From: JABWBJ01 sp036507855
GTDB taxonomy: Bacteria; Gemmatimonadota; Gemmatimonadetes; Gemmatimonadales; Gemmatimonadaceae
NCBI GenBank assembly: GCA_036507855.1
Contig: DATCIJ010000244.1
Span: forward strand, 1-6,953
Length of the DNA: 6,953 nucleotides
Direction of reading: 5' to 3'
The stretch's first letter is position 1, and the number at the start of each line of letters is the position of its first letter. Shown piece after piece: positions 1 through 5,746 of the stretch. The notes beneath the pieces were generated by a model. It was not told the origin of the DNA, searched no databases, and saw only the letters and a program-made list of their open reading frames with translations. Position numbers and translations under genes: made by a program.

Positions 1-76
1 GCGCGTACAGGCGCCGCAGCCGGTTGGCCATGATGGTGCCGGCGGTGCCGGCTCCCAGAATCACGATACGCGTCAT
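1..76 (-). CDS. FAD/NAD(P)-dependent oxidoreductase, sulfide:quinone reductase-like (N-terminal fragment)
   Basis: Only the first 25 codons are in the window; the gene continues past the left edge. The reverse strand reads ATG, then MTRIVILGAGTAGTIMAN followed by RLRRLYA. The GAGTAG hexapeptide (residues 9-14) right after a short hydrophobic beta strand is the GxGxxG Rossmann fingerprint that binds the FAD ADP moiety. 'ILGAGTAGTxMAN' at the extreme N-terminus is typical of the sulfide:quinone oxidoreductase/NDH-2-like flavoprotein family, membrane-associated enzymes that pass electrons to quinone. An AGAGG ribosome-binding site (plus-strand 83-87) lies 6 nt before the ATG and supports this start. 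The family call is knowledge-based from a short segment; any other two-dinucleotide-binding flavoprotein is possible, and the substrate cannot be told. Confidence 0.7.
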   Translation of the reverse strand, partial: MTRIVILGAGTAGTIMANRLRRLYA

Positions 77-104
77 GTGCTGCCTCTTGGAGAACTGGCG
101 TACT

Positions 105-122
105 ACCACATGCGTATGTGGT
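105..122. promoter_or_regulatory. Perfect inverted repeat, possible operator
   Basis: ACCACAT-gcgt-ATGTGGT: 7-bp arms that match perfectly around a 4-bp centre. It sits 28 bp upstream of the flavoprotein ATG and 3 bp before the divergent ATG at 126, in the only short intergenic gap between them. Such a dyad fits a dimeric winged-helix repressor. The obvious candidate would have been the neighbouring HxlR-type regulator, now broken. Regulator identity is inference. Confidence 0.4.
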
Positions 123-125
123 GAT

Positions 126-184
126 ATGAAGAAGCGCGGCCGTGGCAACTCGGAAAGTCAGGAAAGAGCCCCGGCAGATGTCGG
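126..184 (+). pseudogene. Possible orphaned 5' end of the HxlR-type regulator gene
   Basis: An ATG at 126 opens a 19-codon frame starting MKKRGRG that ends in a TGA at 182-190 range of the leader (last sense codons near 181). HxlR-family regulators very often begin with M-K/S-K-R-x-Y-G-Q before the conserved 'ARALDxVGDRW' helix, and that helix occurs downstream at 478 in another frame. Position (divergent from the flavoprotein, beside the inverted repeat) and the M-K-K-R-G-x-G start agree with this being the lost start of that gene. The match is about seven residues, so it may be coincidence. No good Shine-Dalgarno is seen. Confidence 0.25.
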
Positions 185-189
185 GGGCT
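167..189 (-). terminator. Stem-loop, weak terminator candidate
   Basis: AGCCCC (167-172) pairs with GGGGCT (184-189) over an 11-nt loop that can partly pair further. Read on the minus strand it is followed by a pyrimidine-rich CTTTCCTGACTTTCC stretch. It lies downstream of the reverse-strand membrane-protein remnant that stops at 273. No clean U-tract, so low confidence. Confidence 0.2.
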
Positions 190-222
190 GACCCTTCGCC
201 AGGGAGGGGAAAACGCTACACG

Positions 223-241
223 CGGCGGATGCCGGCCGCCG
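223..241 (-). terminator. GC stem-loop after membrane-protein remnant, possible terminator
   Basis: CGGCGG (223-228) pairs with CCGCCG (236-241) around a 7-nt loop. It lies 31 bp beyond the stop of the reverse-strand remnant, and a four-T run follows 10-15 nt later on that strand (plus-strand AAAA at 210-213). Stem and position fit a terminator, but the T-run is displaced and the surrounding GC content makes chance hairpins likely. Confidence 0.25.
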
Positions 242-272
242 GTTCTCCTTCCGTCACGCTGGCGTCGCGAGG

Positions 273-476
273 TTACCCGCGGAGCCCGACCACGGCGACG
301 GCCAGACAGAGCGCGATCAGTGCGTCCGGTATGATCGGGGTAATGAAGAAGTACTTCGCCGCCAGCAGTGCGTGGACCAGGTTGAACGCGAGAAACAGCA
401 GGGCGATCGATCGCACCAGGGGGCGCGCCACGGCGGGAGCGCCGGCGAGCTGCCAGAACAGAACGGCTTCGACGAC
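273..476 (-). pseudogene. C-terminal remnant of an integral membrane protein (unknown family)
   Basis: The reverse strand encodes about 68 residues ending in a TAA at 273-275, beginning around VVEAVLFWQLAG. Two strongly hydrophobic stretches are visible: one around SIALLFLAFNLVHALLA and a second around ITPIIPDALIALCLAVAVV, separated by AKYFF. This looks like the last two transmembrane helices of a small polytopic membrane protein. The frame stays open upstream to an ATG at 536, but those 20 residues are only the antisense of the conserved HxlR helix and are not membrane-like. The authentic protein sequence therefore stops at about 474-478, exactly where HxlR homology begins on the other strand. 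I do not recognise the family. The true N-terminus is missing, so this is a fragment rather than a functional gene. Confidence 0.5.
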
Positions 477-477
477 C

Positions 478-1085
478 CGGGCTCTCGATGCCGTGGGCGA
501 TCGCTGGACCCTGCTGATCGTCCGTGAGCTGCTCATTCTCGGCCCCAGCCGTTACAGCGACCTGCGCAACGGCCTTCCCGGCATCGCCACGAACATGCTC
601 GCCGACCGGTCGCGGGAGATGGAGTCGATTGGCCTCGTCAAGCGAATCGAGCCCTCACCTCCCGTCGCCACTCCCCTCTTCCGGCTGACGGACCGCGGGC
701 AGGCGTTGAAGCCCGTCATCAGCGCGCTCGGAGCATGGGCGAGACCAACGCTCGATTCGCGCCGCCGGGGGGAAGACTTCCGCAGCCACTGGCTGGCGCT
801 GCCGCTCGGGCTTCACCTCGTGGATCGTTGCCCCGCAGAGAACGCCATTATCGATCGAGATCAGGACGGCAGATGGTTCGTTGTCGATCGAGGCCGTCGA
901 CGGCGGTTCGCGTCAGGCCCGGCCCTGCGCCGCATCCGAACGCCATCGTTTCCGGACCACCCGACGTCGTGCTCGCCGCATTGCTGGGGCGCATCCCGCT
1001 GACCACCGCACGACGGCGCGGCCTGCGCACGGAAGGTTACTCGCGGTTGCTCGGCCGATTCCAGCTGGAATCAGTCGCCAGTTGA
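478..1085 (+). pseudogene. HxlR-family transcriptional regulator, disrupted (no native start, two frameshifts)
   Basis: From 478 the translation reads RALDAVGDRWTLLIVRELL, then a winged-helix core (SRYSDLRNGLPGIATNML, REMESIGLVKRIE, FRLTDRGQALKPV) typical of HxlR/DUF24 DNA-binding regulators. The long subclass also has a C-terminal SCP2-like domain, and that domain is present but in three frames. The first frame runs to about PAENAI (~850). Homology then continues in the next frame as IEIRTADGSLSIEAVDG (854-904). It resumes in the third frame as AVRVRPGPAPHPNAIVSG through GLRTEG to a TGA at 1083-1085. Each step is explained by one extra base (near 850-853 and in GGCGG at 902-906). Without correction the frame runs to a spurious stop at 1000-1002. 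The native first ~15 residues are replaced by unrelated sequence from the reverse-strand membrane-protein remnant. Ligand and targets are unknown; a role on the divergent flavoprotein promoter is inference. Sequencing error could explain the frameshifts but not the 5' replacement. Confidence 0.8.
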
Positions 1086-1123
1086 GACGGAGTGTACTGC
1101 CATTCTCCTCACGCGAACGACCC

Positions 1124-1593
1124 TCACGGGCCCGAAAGACCGATCGGGACACCGCCGGGAGCGCGTACGATCGCGACCGTGACGCCTTCCATCACCCTCG
1201 TCGGCGACAGCATCTCCTCGGCGCCTTCCCGCAGCGCTTTGTCATATGAGGCTTGGCAATCGGCCACGTGGATGTACGGGATGCTGCCGGGAATCTCTGG
1301 CGGATTGTTGGGGCGGATGGCCCCGCCGCCCCTGTCCGAGTAGGCGAAGAAATGCATCTCGCCGTTAGGCATCTGCATGGGAGGCCTGAACTTCCAGCCC
1401 AGCACCTTCGCCGCCCACTCTCTCGTCGCAGCGGGGTTGTTGCTGGCCAGATCCGTATGCGTGATCCAGCCGTAGAGACCGGCGTGGGAGCGTGCTTCCG
1501 CGGCTTGGTCGGCTTCGACCGAACCGGCTTCTTCGCCGGACGTTTCCTGGCTACGGTCTTCTTTGACTTGGTTCGCGTTTTGGCTTTCGCCAT
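1124..1593 (-). pseudogene. VOC (glyoxalase/bleomycin-resistance fold) protein with Lys-rich N-terminus, frameshifted
   Basis: The C-terminal ~120 residues, ending in a TGA at 1124-1126, form a VOC domain: YGWITHTDLASNNPAATREW at the start, VLGWKF, GEMHFFAYSDRGGG, IPGSIPYIHVAD, and APGGVPIGL at the end. This is the beta-alpha-beta-beta-beta fold shared by glyoxalase I and antibiotic-binding proteins; the substrate cannot be inferred. Upstream in a different frame, from an ATG at 1591-1593, is a Lys/Arg-rich leader (MAKAKTRTKSKKTVARKRPA, then KKPVRSKPTKPRKHAP) of the kind found fused to VOC domains in related proteins. The two frames join if one C is restored to the CCC run on the minus strand (plus-strand GGG 1485-1487), giving RKHAPHAGLYGWI. 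As written, the VOC frame stays open upstream to an ATG at 1642, but that stretch does not resemble a VOC N-terminus. Either a single-base deletion inactivated the gene or the base is a homopolymer sequencing error. It is tail-to-tail with the HxlR remnant, 38 bp between stops. Confidence 0.75.
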
Positions 1594-1670
1594 CGTGAAG
1601 TCCCGTGGCTGAGTGAATCGTCAACATCACTGCCCTGATCATGGGGTCGCAAGCTCGTGCGTTGCTCGGA

Positions 1671-1695
1671 ACGCAGGGCTCGCGGCCTCCTGCGT
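1671..1695 (-). terminator. Stem-loop downstream of the DUF1801 gene
   Basis: ACGCAGG (1671-1677) pairs perfectly with CCTGCGT (1689-1695) around an 11-nt GC-rich loop, 32 bp past the stop of the minus-strand DUF1801 gene and before the VOC gene start. No U-tract follows on the minus strand, so it may be a transcript-stabilising hairpin rather than an intrinsic terminator. Confidence 0.3.
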
Positions 1696-1727
1696 GAAGG
1701 GTCGGAGATCGCCTCTTGGCTCAGCGC

Positions 1728-2114
1728 TCAGCTCTTGCTTCTCAGCTCACCGATCCGTGCTTTCACCAGTCGTTTGATCAGCCCGACCGGGAGGGGGTCC
1801 GCAAGCGGGAACCGGACCGTGCCCTTCGAGGTCTCGTAGCCTTCGAGGTCGGCCGCGAACTCCCGCCTGATGGCGTCGCCGATCGGAAAGAGGCTGGTGT
1901 GGTTCTTGAACCCGGCGTACCAGACCAGCACTTTGCCATCGAGCCTGGCGACGGGCATGCGGTAGCTGAAACCGTCGACTGCGTCGGGTGCTACGGCATG
2001 GATCGTGTCGTGCATCTTCCTGAGAATGACGCGCGTTCCCGACGGTTGGGCGGCCAGGTAAGCCCGTATCTGAGCCGCGATCTGCTTGCCCTCGTCCTTC
2101 ACGGCAGGCGCCAT
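1728..2114 (-). CDS. DUF1801 domain protein (YdhG/YjbR-CyaY-like)
   Basis: A complete 128-residue cytoplasmic protein. It has the features of the DUF1801 family: an N-terminal helix (IAAQIRAYLAA), LRKMHDTIHAVAPDA (31-45), FSYRMPVARLDGKVLVWYAGF (49-69), the signature KNHTSLFP (70-77), then a helix and EGYETSKGTVRFP (91-103), and a basic C-terminal helix LIKRLVKARIGEL (112-124). Length and motif order match the family, which adopts a frataxin/YjbR-like alpha-beta fold. Members have been proposed as iron chaperone-like or small-molecule-binding proteins, but the biochemical role is not established. Start is the ATG at 2112-2114 with a weak GGGA ribosome-binding site (plus-strand 2122-2125) 7 nt upstream. 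It is divergent from padR, sharing a 145-bp intergenic region. Nothing suggests a functional link to the permease. Confidence 0.85.
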   Translation of the reverse strand: MAPAVKDEGKQIAAQIRAYLAAQPSGTRVILRKMHDTIHAVAPDAVDGFSYRMPVARLDGKVLVWYAGFKNHTSLFPIGDAIRREFAADLEGYETSKGTVRFPLADPLPVGLIKRLVKARIGELRSKS

Positions 2115-2200
2115 TCAGACATCCCAGGGTTCTGAGTCTGAGCGAACGTATGCTCGTGATGAACTGACGTCGACCCTGTCTGAAACGAACTGCAGTCCGC

Positions 2201-2228
2201 TTGACATGAACCACCGGCCAGGCATACT
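2201..2228 (+). promoter_or_regulatory. Sigma-70-like promoter for padR-permease
   Basis: A perfect TTGACA -35 hexamer (2201-2206) is followed after 16 bp by CATACT (2223-2228), a 4/6 match to TATAAT. The -10 ends 31 bp before the padR ATG, a sensible distance for a short leader. Confidence 0.5.
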
Positions 2229-2241
2229 TCCGTTCAACACA

Positions 2242-2257
2242 TAGCTAGATAGGTAAG
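2242..2257 (+). repeat. TAGN-type tetranucleotide run in the padR leader, possible autoregulatory site/RBS region
   Basis: TAGC-TAGA-TAGG-TAAG immediately precedes the padR ATG at 2260. The run is AT-rich against a GC-rich background and contains the only Shine-Dalgarno-like bases (AGG at 2251-2253, 6 nt from the ATG). It sits just after the predicted transcription start, where a PadR autorepressor commonly binds. The binding role is inference; PadR operators usually have ATGT/ACAT dyads, and only an ACAT at 2239-2242 is seen. Confidence 0.3.
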
Positions 2258-2259
2258 TA

Positions 2260-2595
2260 ATGGCACGAGGCCGGAACGACATTCTCCAGGGTACGCTCGC
2301 CCTGCTTGTTCTCCGCACGCTTTCCGTGTCCGGGCCCATGCACGGATACGCGATCACGTCGCAGATCCAGATGGTCTCCGCCGACCTGCTGCGGGTGGAG
2401 GAAGGATCGCTCTACCCCGCCCTGCACCGCATGGAGCAGGACGGATGGCTCAAGTCGACATGGGGCGTCACCGAGAAGAACCGCGAGGCCCGCTTCTACT
2501 CCATTACCGCGAAGGGACGCCGACAGCTCGCCGAAGAAGAGGAAAGCTGGAGTCGCCTGACCGAGGGCGTCAGCCGCGTCCTCCGGTACGCGTGA
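2260..2595 (+). CDS. PadR-family transcriptional regulator
   Basis: A 111-residue cytoplasmic winged-helix DNA-binding protein of the PadR family, almost always repressors. The diagnostic segments are present: DILQGTLALLVLRTL (7-21), MHGYAI (27-32), the recognition-helix region RVEEGSLYPALHRMEQDGW (45-63), the wing TEKNREARFYSIT (71-83), and GRRQLAEEEESWSRLTEGV as the C-terminal dimerisation helix. The short C-terminus and sequence style match the subfamily encoded next to ADOP permeases in Acidobacteriota and Gemmatimonadota. The permease gene begins 30 bp downstream on the same strand, indicating one transcript. The expected role is ligand-relieved repression of its own operon; the ligand is unknown. 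The start at 2260 follows a good promoter and leaves no missing N-terminal residues relative to the family. Confidence 0.92.
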   Translation: MARGRNDILQGTLALLVLRTLSVSGPMHGYAITSQIQMVSADLLRVEEGSLYPALHRMEQDGWLKSTWGVTEKNREARFYSITAKGRRQLAEEEESWSRLTEGVSRVLRYA

Positions 2596-2614
2596 GCGCA
2601 TCCGTCATTCACCT

Positions 2615-2618
2615 GGAG
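2615..2618 (+). promoter_or_regulatory. Ribosome-binding site of the permease gene
   Basis: GGAG lies 7 nt before the ATG at 2626, in the 30-bp gap after padR. It fixes the permease start and shows the second gene is translated from its own site rather than by stop-start coupling. Confidence 0.7.
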
Positions 2619-2625
2619 CTGTTTC

Positions 2626-5355
2626 ATGGCGTGGCATCACAGGATCCTGAACATCGTCCGCTCCAACCGGATCTCACGGGACATCGAGCGCGAGATGGCG
2701 TTCCACATTGCCGAACGCGTGGACGATCTTCGCCAGAGCGGGATGTCAGAACAGCAGGCCCACCGCGTCGCACGCCTTCAGTTCGGCAACGAGGCAACCC
2801 AACGCGAACACACCCGCGGCGTCGACGTCGCCGAGTGGGTTCAGTCGGTCGCGGGCGACGCTCGTTACGCAGTCCGTTCGTTGCTGCACAGCCCGGTCTT
2901 CGCCATCGTGACGATCGCCTCACTTGGACTCGGCATCGGCGCCAACACGACGATCTTCACACTGCTGGACGCCGTGATGTTGCGTCAGCTCGCGGTCCCA
3001 CGTCCGGAACAGCTCGCGTACATGAGCTTCAGCGCGACCCGGGAGACTCCCCAGGGACGCGCCCAGGGGGCCGGTAGCAGCGCCGCCGATTTTTTCACCA
3101 ATCCGTTGTGGGAGCAGATCCGCGATCGACAGAACGCGTTCAGCGCCGTCACGGCATTCGGTGAGACGGATTTCAACCTCGCCGACGGCGGCGAGGCGCG
3201 CCGCATCCCAGGCACGTACGTGAGCGGGGACTTCTTCACCACATTCGCCGTTACTCCAGCGGCCGGGCGTCTGTTCACTCGCGCAGACGACGTGCGCGGA
3301 TGCGCGGGGAGCGTGATCCTCAGCTATCGATTCTGGCAGCGCGAATTTGGCGCCCGTGCCGACGCGGTTGGGCGTGTCATTCGCCTGACCGGACATCCTT
3401 TCGAGATCTCCGGCGTCGCCGCAGAGTGGTTCCGGGGTCCTGATGTTGGTAGCGAATCAAACGTGTACGTGCCGATCTGCGCGCAGGCCGTCATCCGCGG
3501 GCCGCAGCATAGCCTCGATCACCGGAGCAACTGGTGGCTCCGTATCCTGGGTCGGCTTGCCCCTGATGTCGACGTCAGGCAGGCCGGTGCACGCCTGGCC
3601 GCGATCGCGCGTCCATCGTATGAAGAGACCGTTCCCCAGCACTGGCGCGACGAAGACAAGCAGCAGTACGTGACCCGTTCGTTCTTCGTCAGGTCCGCGG
3701 AACGAGGATTCAGTGAAATCCGAAGCCGTTATGGCAGCGCATTGCTGGCATTGATGGCCGGCGTCGCGCTGATCCTGCTGATTGCGTGCGCCAACGTGGC
3801 GAACCTTCTTCTCTCCCGCGCCGAAGCGCGCCACCGTGAACTGGCGATCCGATTGGCGATCGGCGCAGGCAGGCGGCGGTTGCTGCGCCAACTGTTGACC
3901 GAAAGCGTGGTACTGGCGTTGACCGGCGCGGTGGTCGGACTCGCTGTCGCGCACTTCGGAACACGAGCACTCGTTGCGCTCATCGCCATGCCGGGCGTGT
4001 CTGGCGCCGTTTCGCTCGATCTTGCGCTCAACCTCAGGCTCCTTGCGTTCACCATCCTCGTTGCAACGTTCACCGTGGTGCTGTGCGGGCTGTTTCCGGC
4101 GTGGCGCGCGACTCGCGTCAGCGCCCAGGCTGCGATGAAGGCACAGGCGCGCGGCGTCATCGAGGGACACACGCGCTTCAGGCTCGGCAAGGCGCTCGTG
4201 GTGGCGCAAGTAGCGCTTTCCCTCGTTCTCGTCGTGTCGGCCGGATTCCTGATCGGCACGTTCCGCAACCTCTCGCGACTCAATCCGGGATTTGCGGCCG
4301 AGGGCGTGTTGCTGGCGACCGTGGACTTGCGCCGCACGAACATCGCGCCGGAGGGCATCGCGTCGCTGCACCGGCAGGTTTTCGATCGTGTCCGCGGACT
4401 GCCGGGCATCATCAGCGCGAGCAGTTCCGATCTCACGCCTGTGGGAAACAGCTCGTGGAACGACGAGATCGTCATCGACGGTTTCACGCCGCGGACCATG
4501 GAAGACGCGCTCACATGGTTCAATGAAGTAAGTGAGGGGTACTTCGCGACGATGAAGACCCGGATCATCGCGGGCCGGGACTTCGACGCGACCGATGTCC
4601 CTGGCGCCGGCAAGGTGGCAATCGTGAATGACGCGTGGGGGCGAAAGTTCTTCGGAAACGGGTCTCCGGTCGGTCGGCAGTTTCGCCTGCGTGACCGCCA
4701 GCCGCTCACGCCGCCGTACACGATCGTCGGTGTGGTCGAGAATGCGGCGTACCGTTCACTGCGCGAATCGGTCGAACCAACCGCCTATGTCGCGCAGTCA
4801 CAGAACGCCACTCCCGGACCTGTCACAACGCTCGAGCTGCGAGCCCAGGGTGATCCAACCACGGTCATTCCGGCCGTGCGCACCGCCATAGGCGAGGCGC
4901 ATTCCGCGATCACGATCGATTTCAAGCCACTGGCGCGACAATTGGCGGATTCGCTGCAGCGCGAACGCGTGCTGGCCGTGTTGTCAGGGTTGTTCGGTTC
5001 CGTCGCGCTGGCGTTGGCTATTCTCGGATTGTACGGCGTCACGTCGTATTCGGTCGCGCGACGCCGGAACGAACTGGGCGTGCGCATTGCGCTTGGCGCC
5101 GTTCGCGCCCGGGTCGTGCGCCTGGTGCTCGGTGAAGTGGGCGTCGTCGTGGCGATCGGCGTGATCGTCGGGGCTGTCGCGGCACGGATCGCCGCGACGC
5201 AGGTGGCGCCGTTTCTCTATGGAACGCAGCCGTCAGATCCCATGGTGTACGCCTCGGCCGCTGCCTTGTTAGGCATCGTGGCGCTCATTGCCGGGTTGAT
5301 CCCGGCATGGAGGGCAGCGAGAGTGGATCCGATCGAGGCGCTGCGGGAGCAGTAG
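2626..5355 (+). CDS. ADOP-type ABC transporter permease (double MacB_PCD/FtsX modules)
   Basis: A 909-residue inner-membrane protein built as two fused MacB-like permease halves. Residues 1-75 form the soluble N-terminal prefix found in ADOP proteins (RISRDIEREMAFHIAERVDD, ARLQFGN). TM1 is at about 91-115 (VTIASLGLGIGANTTIFTLL), then a periplasmic MacB core domain (~116-365) with YVSGDFFTTFAV and ILSYRFWQREFG. Three FtsX helices follow at about 370-397, 425-452 and 471-493, ending in PAWRATRV. The second half repeats the plan: TM at ~521-547, periplasmic core ~550-775 (EVSEGYFATM, GRDF), helices at ~783-808, 836-857 and 873-895, ending PAWRAARVDPIEALREQ. Length and order are normal for the family. 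It should need a separate MacB-type ATPase, none of which is in the window. Substrate unknown; efflux or lipoprotein/envelope processes are family-level guesses. Probably co-transcribed with and repressed by the upstream PadR protein. Confidence 0.93.
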   Translation: MAWHHRILNIVRSNRISRDIEREMAFHIAERVDDLRQSGMSEQQAHRVARLQFGNEATQREHTRGVDVAEWVQSVAGDARYAVRSLLHSPVFAIVTIASLGLGIGANTTIFTLLDAVMLRQLAVPRPEQLAYMSFSATRETPQGRAQGAGSSAADFFTNPLWEQIRDRQNAFSAVTAFGETDFNLADGGEARRIPGTYVSGDFFTTFAVTPAAGRLFTRADDVRGCAGSVILSYRFWQREFGARADAVGRVIRLTGHPFEISGVAAEWFRGPDVGSESNVYVPICAQAVIRGPQHSLDHRSNWWLRILGRLAPDVDVRQAGARLAAIARPSYEETVPQHWRDEDKQQYVTRSFFVRSAERGFSEIRSRYGSALLALMAGVALILLIACANVANLLLSRAEARHRELAIRLAIGAGRRRLLRQLLTESVVLALTGAVVGLAVAHFGTRALVALIAMPGVSGAVSLDLALNLRLLAFTILVATFTVVLCGLFPAWRATRVSAQAAMKAQARGVIEGHTRFRLGKALVVAQVALSLVLVVSAGFLIGTFRNLSRLNPGFAAEGVLLATVDLRRTNIAPEGIASLHRQVFDRVRGLPGIISASSSDLTPVGNSSWNDEIVIDGFTPRTMEDALTWFNEVSEGYFATMKTRIIAGRDFDATDVPGAGKVAIVNDAWGRKFFGNGSPVGRQFRLRDRQPLTPPYTIVGVVENAAYRSLRESVEPTAYVAQSQNATPGPVTTLELRAQGDPTTVIPAVRTAIGEAHSAITIDFKPLARQLADSLQRERVLAVLSGLFGSVALALAILGLYGVTSYSVARRRNELGVRIALGAVRARVVRLVLGEVGVVVAIGVIVGAVAARIAATQVAPFLYGTQPSDPMVYASAAALLGIVALIAGLIPAWRAARVDPIEALREQ

Positions 5356-5364
5356 GCAGGCGTC

Positions 5365-5658
5365 TCACAGCTCGAGCAGGAATACCGGCAGTGCAGCGGC
5401 GATCGCGGCGACAACCTGGAGTGCGAGCACCAGCAGGGCCTGACGCGGCGCCTCCGGCAGCCACCTGAGGGCGAAGATCGCCACGATCGGTACCTGCCCG
5501 GCCATCAGAAGCTGCCAGATGTGCGCCGCGGCTCCTTCATCCTCCTGTCGGACGACACCGTGGACAGCGAGGAAGCCGAGTACGGTAGCAAGCGCGGCAA
5601 AAGACATCGCGAGCGGCACGAAGGCGAGTGGCTCTTTCAGCAGTGTCGATGACGTCAT
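5365..5658 (-). CDS. Small three-helix membrane protein, unknown function
   Basis: A 97-residue protein dominated by three predicted membrane helices: about 12-34 (FVPLAMSFAALATVLGFLAVHG), 47-67 (IWQLLMAGQVPIVAIFALRWL) and 73-95 (ALLVLALQVVAAIAAALPVFLL). An acidic loop (RQEDEGAAAH, ~37-46) lies between the first two, and a basic/proline turn (PEAPRQ) between the last two. I do not recognise a named domain; the sequence resembles short hypothetical membrane proteins found in soil bacteria. It converges on the permease gene with 9 bp between the two stops, leaving no room for independent terminators. The ATG at 5656-5658 has only a weak AGG upstream. Coding status rests on the clean alternation of hydrophobic segments and its position between genes. 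Confidence 0.7.
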   Translation of the reverse strand: MTSSTLLKEPLAFVPLAMSFAALATVLGFLAVHGVVRQEDEGAAAHIWQLLMAGQVPIVAIFALRWLPEAPRQALLVLALQVVAAIAAALPVFLLEL

Positions 5659-5672
5659 GGGACGGCCTGGCC

Positions 5673-5688
5673 GGATGTTTTACCATCC
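5673..5688. repeat. Short inverted repeat upstream of the small membrane-protein gene
   Basis: GGATG (5673-5677) and CATCC (5684-5688) flank an AT-rich 6-bp centre, 14 bp upstream of the ATG at 5658. It could be part of a promoter or operator for that gene; a 5-bp arm is short enough to be chance. Confidence 0.2.
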
Positions 5689-5746
5689 AAGCATGAGCCT
5701 GAATGGCAATTTTGGCAAGTACTTTGCCCTGAAAAGCGAAACGCGA

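Noticed and set aside
139..496. 7-bp direct repeat GCCGTGG at 139-145 and 490-496 flanking the foreign block, as a target-site duplication or recombination seam
   Set aside because: The second copy lies inside the HxlR homology rather than at its edge, and joining at the repeat does not restore the HxlR frame; a 7-mer of this composition is expected by chance.
142..1002. A single 286-codon plus-strand frame that would give a regulator with a long N-terminal extension
   Set aside because: The first ~112 residues are low-complexity Arg/Ser/Thr sequence antisense to a membrane-protein frame, and the last ~50 residues leave the family homology after the frameshift near 850. Only 478 to about 850 is authentic in this frame.
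2114..2184. Inverted copies TTCAGAC (2114-2120) and GTCTGAA (2178-2184), and a TCTGAG tandem at 2131-2142, between the DUF1801 and padR genes
   Set aside because: The arms are 57 bp apart and one overlaps the DUF1801 start codon; no consistent operator or hairpin follows.
3457..4721. Long minus-strand open frames (304 and 330 codons) under the permease gene
   Set aside because: They are antisense to a clearly conserved permease, rich in Arg/Ser/Pro/Ala/Glu, with no recognisable domain; typical by-products of high GC content.
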